A DNA stretch of 15,152 nucleotides, taken from the NCBI GenBank assembly GCA_007118445.1, contig SKRP01000243.1, positions 1 through 15,152 of the forward strand, given 5' to 3'. Under the pieces are notes generated by a model. The model saw only the letters and a list, made by a program, of their open reading frames with translations. It had not been told where the DNA came from and did no database searches. The stretch comes from Natronohydrobacter sp. (GTDB lineage Bacteria; Pseudomonadota; Alphaproteobacteria; Rhodobacterales; Rhodobacteraceae). Position 1 is the stretch's first letter, and each line of letters opens with the position of its first letter. Of the stretch, positions 14,241 through 15,152 are shown piece by piece. Made by a program: the position numbers and the translations under genes.

Positions 14241-15152
14241 TCACGGGACTGCGGCTATTGTGATAAAAGCCCCGAAGATGACCAGGTGAATGCCACCTTG
14301 CAGCACAGTCGTGCGCCCGGTGGCGAGCGTCAGCGTCGCCATGAAGAGTGACAGGATCAGAAGGACGATATGCTCGGCCTCCAGGCCCAATGCGAGCGGT
14401 TGGCCAAGTGCGAGCGACAACAATGCCACCGTCGGGATGGTCAGGCAAATCGATGCAAGCGCCGACCCCAGTGCCAGATTGAGGCTGGTTTGCAGCCGGT
14501 TGGCGCGCGCCGCCCGGATGGCGGCTGTCCCTTCGGGCATCAACACAACGATAGCGATCGCCACGCCCACCAGTGCGGCCGGCAGCCCCGCGCGCAGCAC
14601 GGCCCCCTCGACCACAGGCGAGAGCGTTTCCGCCAGTGCGACGACAGCGACAAGCGCCAGCGGCAGCAACCCGAGCGCGGCGCGAAAGGCACGCGGGTCA
14701 GGCGGCGGGCCGTCGTGATCCTCTGCGCCCGGGTCGCGGAAATCATCGCGGTGACGGATCATCTGAACGAACAGGAACAGCCCGTAGAGCGCCAGCGAGG
14801 TGACGGCCACAAAGATCAGTTGCGGCGGGGCATAGACCGGGCCGGGCGTGGCCAGCGTGTAATTGGGCAAGACCAGCGCCAGCACCGCCACGGTCGCCAG
14901 CACCCCCAGCGCGGCTGTGGCCCCGCGCGGCTGAAACCCCTGTTCGTGAAAGCGCACGCCCCCGATCAGCAGGCACAAGCCGACAATTCCGTTCAGCACG
15001 ATCATGATGGCGGCAAAGACCGTGTCGCGGGCGATCTCGGATGTGCCGGGCGGCGCGCCGAGCAGGATCGACACGATCAGCGCAACCTCGATGATGGTCA
15101 CGGCCACAGCCAGCAGGATCGCGCCGTAAGGATCGCCCAGCTTGTGTGCGAT
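14241..15152 (-). CDS. chaA: ChaA-like calcium/proton antiporter (N-terminus cut by window edge)
   Basis: The reading frame is open to the window edge at 15152, giving 303 codons of a longer gene. A GTG at 15107 is internal and not the start. The upstream residues (AHKLGDPYGAILLAVAVT) continue the family pattern. The product is an inner-membrane exchanger of the Ca2+/cation antiporter superfamily, expelling Ca2+ (or Na+/K+) against protons. Both inverted halves are recognisable. The first ends with the acidic motif AVTIIEVALI and the stretch ARDTVFAAIMIVLNGIVGL. The second has LMPEGTAAIRAARANRLQTS followed by NLALGSALASICLTIP. A hydrophilic acidic loop (RHRDDFRDPGAEDHDGPPPD) separates them, as in ChaA. 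The C-terminus is complete. Only substrate preference is uncertain. Confidence 0.87.
   Translation of the reverse strand: MAHKLGDPYGAILLAVAVTIIEVALIVSILLGAPPGTSEIARDTVFAAIMIVLNGIVGLCLLIGGVRFHEQGFQPRGATAALGVLATVAVLALVLPNYTLATPGPVYAPPQLIFVAVTSLALYGLFLFVQMIRHRDDFRDPGAEDHDGPPPDPRAFRAALGLLPLALVAVVALAETLSPVVEGAVLRAGLPAALVGVAIAIVVLMPEGTAAIRAARANRLQTSLNLALGSALASICLTIPTVALLSLALGQPLALGLEAEHIVLLILSLFMATLTLATGRTTVLQGGIHLVIFGAFITIAAVP

Overview
The window reads as chromosomal DNA of a GC-rich alphaproteobacterium, most likely Rhodobacteraceae/Paracoccaceae. The basis is protein style: an RHH_4 ribbon-helix-helix protein, an AcoR-like regulator with the alphaproteobacterial C-terminus, and GlpS/GlpT-like ABC ATPases. 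No rRNA, tRNA, CRISPR array, insertion sequence or phage gene was recognised.

Layout. (1) Positions 47-840, minus strand: a small ribbon-helix-helix DNA-binding protein followed by a glyoxalase I-type VOC enzyme (gloA). Each has an inverted repeat built from TTGTCA/TGACAA half-sites in front of it, and an 8-bp stem palindrome lies between them. (2) Positions 946-7504, minus strand: a compact operon. In transcription order it holds a zinc-type alcohol dehydrogenase, a periplasmic solute-binding protein, two MalF/MalG-type permeases and two different ATPases of the glycerol-transporter GlpS/GlpT kind. Junctions are tight (ATGA overlaps, TGA-ATG abutment), except for a strong RNA hairpin between the binding-protein and first permease genes. 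(3) Positions 7808-9673, plus strand: a divergent AcoR-like transcriptional activator. The intergenic region carries two near-identical 17-bp operators 60 bp apart, plus another long inverted repeat. (4) Positions 9743-11419, minus strand: a membrane-anchored alpha/beta hydrolase of the DUF2319/Abhydrolase_9 type. (5) Positions 11732-13528, minus strand: a secreted gamma-glutamyltransferase. (6) Positions 13529-14240: about 700 bp with no convincing gene. (7) Position 14241 to the window edge, minus strand: a ChaA-like calcium/proton antiporter, cut off at its N-terminus.

How the genes work together. The central 946-9673 block looks like one catabolic module: a sensor-regulator, a binding-protein-dependent importer and a dehydrogenase acting on the imported compound. 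I infer a small polyol or diol (glycerol-like or smaller) as substrate. The sequence shows the architecture but not the ligand. Two molecular oddities stand out. The two ATPases have complementary defects that predict one canonical and one degenerate ATP site. The regulator has lost the sigma-54 contact loop (GAFTGA) and the Walker B glutamate, which suggests it does not act through sigma-54.
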